Shown here one piece after another: positions 63,049-64,000 of a DNA stretch of 64,000 bases; position 1 is the stretch's first letter, and every line of letters starts with the position of its first letter. The DNA comes from Ruegeria marisrubri (lineage in GTDB: Bacteria > Pseudomonadota > Alphaproteobacteria > Rhodobacterales > Rhodobacteraceae). Position numbers and translations under genes: made by a program. Under the pieces are notes generated by a model. The model ran no database searches and had not been told where the DNA came from. It saw only the letters and a list, made by a program, of their open reading frames with translations. Location: contig NZ_LQBQ01000038.1 of NCBI RefSeq assembly GCF_001507595.1, forward strand, positions 1 to 64,000, written 5' to 3'.

Positions 63049-64000
63049 ATGCCGAAGAGAACCGACATCCAGTCGATCATGATCATCGGGGCGGGGCCCA
63101 TTGTCATCGGGCAGGCCTGCGAATTCGACTATTCGGGGGCACAGGCCTGCAAGGCGCTGCGCGAAGAAGGCTATCGGGTCATCCTGGTGAACTCGAACCC
63201 GGCCACGATCATGACCGACCCGGAACTGGCCGACGCCACCTACATCGAGCCGATCACCCCCGAGGTCGTCGCCAAGATCATCGAAAAGGAACGCCCCGAC
63301 GCCCTGCTGCCCACGATGGGGGGGCAGACCGGCCTGAACACCTCGCTGGCACTGGAAGAGATGGGCGTGCTGGAGAAGTTCGGCGTCGAGATGATCGGGG
63401 CCAAGCGCGAGGCCATCGAAATGGCCGAGGACCGCAAGCTGTTCCGCGAGGCGATGGAGCGGATCGGCCTTGAAAACCCGCGCGCCACCATCGTCACCGC
63501 CCCCAAGCGCGAGGACGGCACGGCCGATCTGGAGGCCGGCGTTCAACTGGCGCTGGACGAGTTGGAAAACATCGGCCTGCCCGCGATCATCCGCCCCGCC
63601 TTTACCCTGGGCGGCACCGGCGGCGGCGTGGCCTATAACCGCGAGGATTACATCCATTATTGCCGCTCGGGCATGGATGCCTCGCCGGTGAACCAGATCC
63701 TCGTGGACGAAAGCCTGCTGGGCTGGAAGGAATACGAGATGGAGGTGGTGCGCGACACCGCCGACAACGCCATCATCGTCTGTTCAATCGAAAACGTCGA
63801 TCCGATGGGCGTGCATACCGGCGACTCGATCACCGTGGCCCCGGCGCTGACGCTGACCGACAAGGAATACCAGATCATGCGCAACGGCTCAATCGCCGTT
63901 CTGCGCGAGATCGGGGTCGAGACCGGCGGCTCGAACGTGCAATGGGCGGTGAACCCCGCCGATGGCCGCATGGTGGTGATCGAGATGAACCCGCGCGTGT
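63049..64000 (+). CDS. carB: Carbamoyl-phosphate synthase large subunit (partial, runs off the right edge)
   Basis: The first 317 codons of carB are present. The N-terminal domain ([32 protein letters not shown]), the ATP-grasp domain with [11 protein letters not shown], and the conserved [19 protein letters not shown] and VIEMNPR stretches identify it. It makes carbamoyl phosphate from bicarbonate, ATP and ammonia for arginine and pyrimidines. The small subunit carA is not adjacent on the left. AAGGA precedes the ATG. The gene continues past 64000. Confidence 0.98.
   Translation, partial: MPKRTDIQSIMIIGAGPIVIGQACEFDYSGAQACKALREEGYRVILVNSNPATIMTDPELADATYIEPITPEVVAKIIEKERPDALLPTMGGQTGLNTSLALEEMGVLEKFGVEMIGAKREAIEMAEDRKLFREAMERIGLENPRATIVTAPKREDGTADLEAGVQLALDELENIGLPAIIRPAFTLGGTGGGVAYNREDYIHYCRSGMDASPVNQILVDESLLGWKEYEMEVVRDTADNAIIVCSIENVDPMGVHTGDSITVAPALTLTDKEYQIMRNGSIAVLREIGVETGGSNVQWAVNPADGRMVVIEMNPRV

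Noticed and set aside
1..64000. tRNA, rRNA, CRISPR array, phage genes or an origin of replication
   Set aside because: I looked for cloverleaf tails, regularly spaced repeats, DnaA-box clusters and structural phage genes and saw none that I could support.

Overview
The window is a stretch of GC-rich chromosome from an alphaproteobacterium, most likely a marine Rhodobacteraceae (Roseobacter-group) species. The lineage markers are gcrA, two families typical of the group (DUF6455, DUF1467), TRAP transporters, a TPR-bearing class III cyclase, a PmtA/AlgC-type phosphomannomutase and an intergenic repeat that I associate with roseobacters. Gene density is high, with many 4-bp ATGA overlaps. I found no tRNA, rRNA or CRISPR array.

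Region by region. (1) 448-10957: a catabolic island. It holds a LysR regulator divergent from an enolase-superfamily enzyme, a MarR regulator divergent from a D-amino-acid-dehydrogenase-like flavoprotein, a complete TRAP transporter (P, Q, M), a 10-TM SBF-like carrier and 5-oxoprolinase pxpB-pxpC-pxpA. This looks like uptake and breakdown of a cyclic or D-configured amino acid related to pyroglutamate or proline. (2) 11029-16677: housekeeping genes, namely a D,D-carboxypeptidase with a SPOR tail, a HAD hydrolase, clpS, an RsmC-like methyltransferase, an SDR lacking its usual lysine, and hemF. (3) 16681-20827: a small secreted protein, a VCBS-like fragment, and the molybdate locus modE-modA-modB-modC with a ModE-type operator. 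(4) 20954-23826: mobile DNA. A 2.3-kb serine-recombinase element sits inside a dead IS3-type transposase gene, flanked by a 6-bp direct repeat. (5) 23827-31079: a GMC oxidoreductase, Nudix hydrolase, Pit phosphate permease, PanE-like reductase, argF and argD. (6) 31225-40521: an adenylate cyclase, an MFS gene cut by a TAG codon, an ABC-2 permease, gcrA, a J-domain protein, rimO and an AsmA protein. (7) 40603-45173: a capsule/Kdo operon kpsT-kpsE-kdsA-pgm. (8) 45462-57773: many small conserved genes, including three tandem cysteine-rich DUF6455 paralogues beside a double-CDGSH protein. (9) 57926-64000: aspS, cfa, pabB-pabC and the start of carB.

Most genes are ordinary core metabolism. The parts that deserve attention are the 5-oxoproline-type island with its two palindromic operator candidates, the nested mobile element whose removal restores the host transposase reading frame, the three-gene DUF6455 operon, the capsule operon without a local kpsM, the interrupted MFS gene, and three copies of an intergenic repeat that starts at the stop codons of minus-strand genes.
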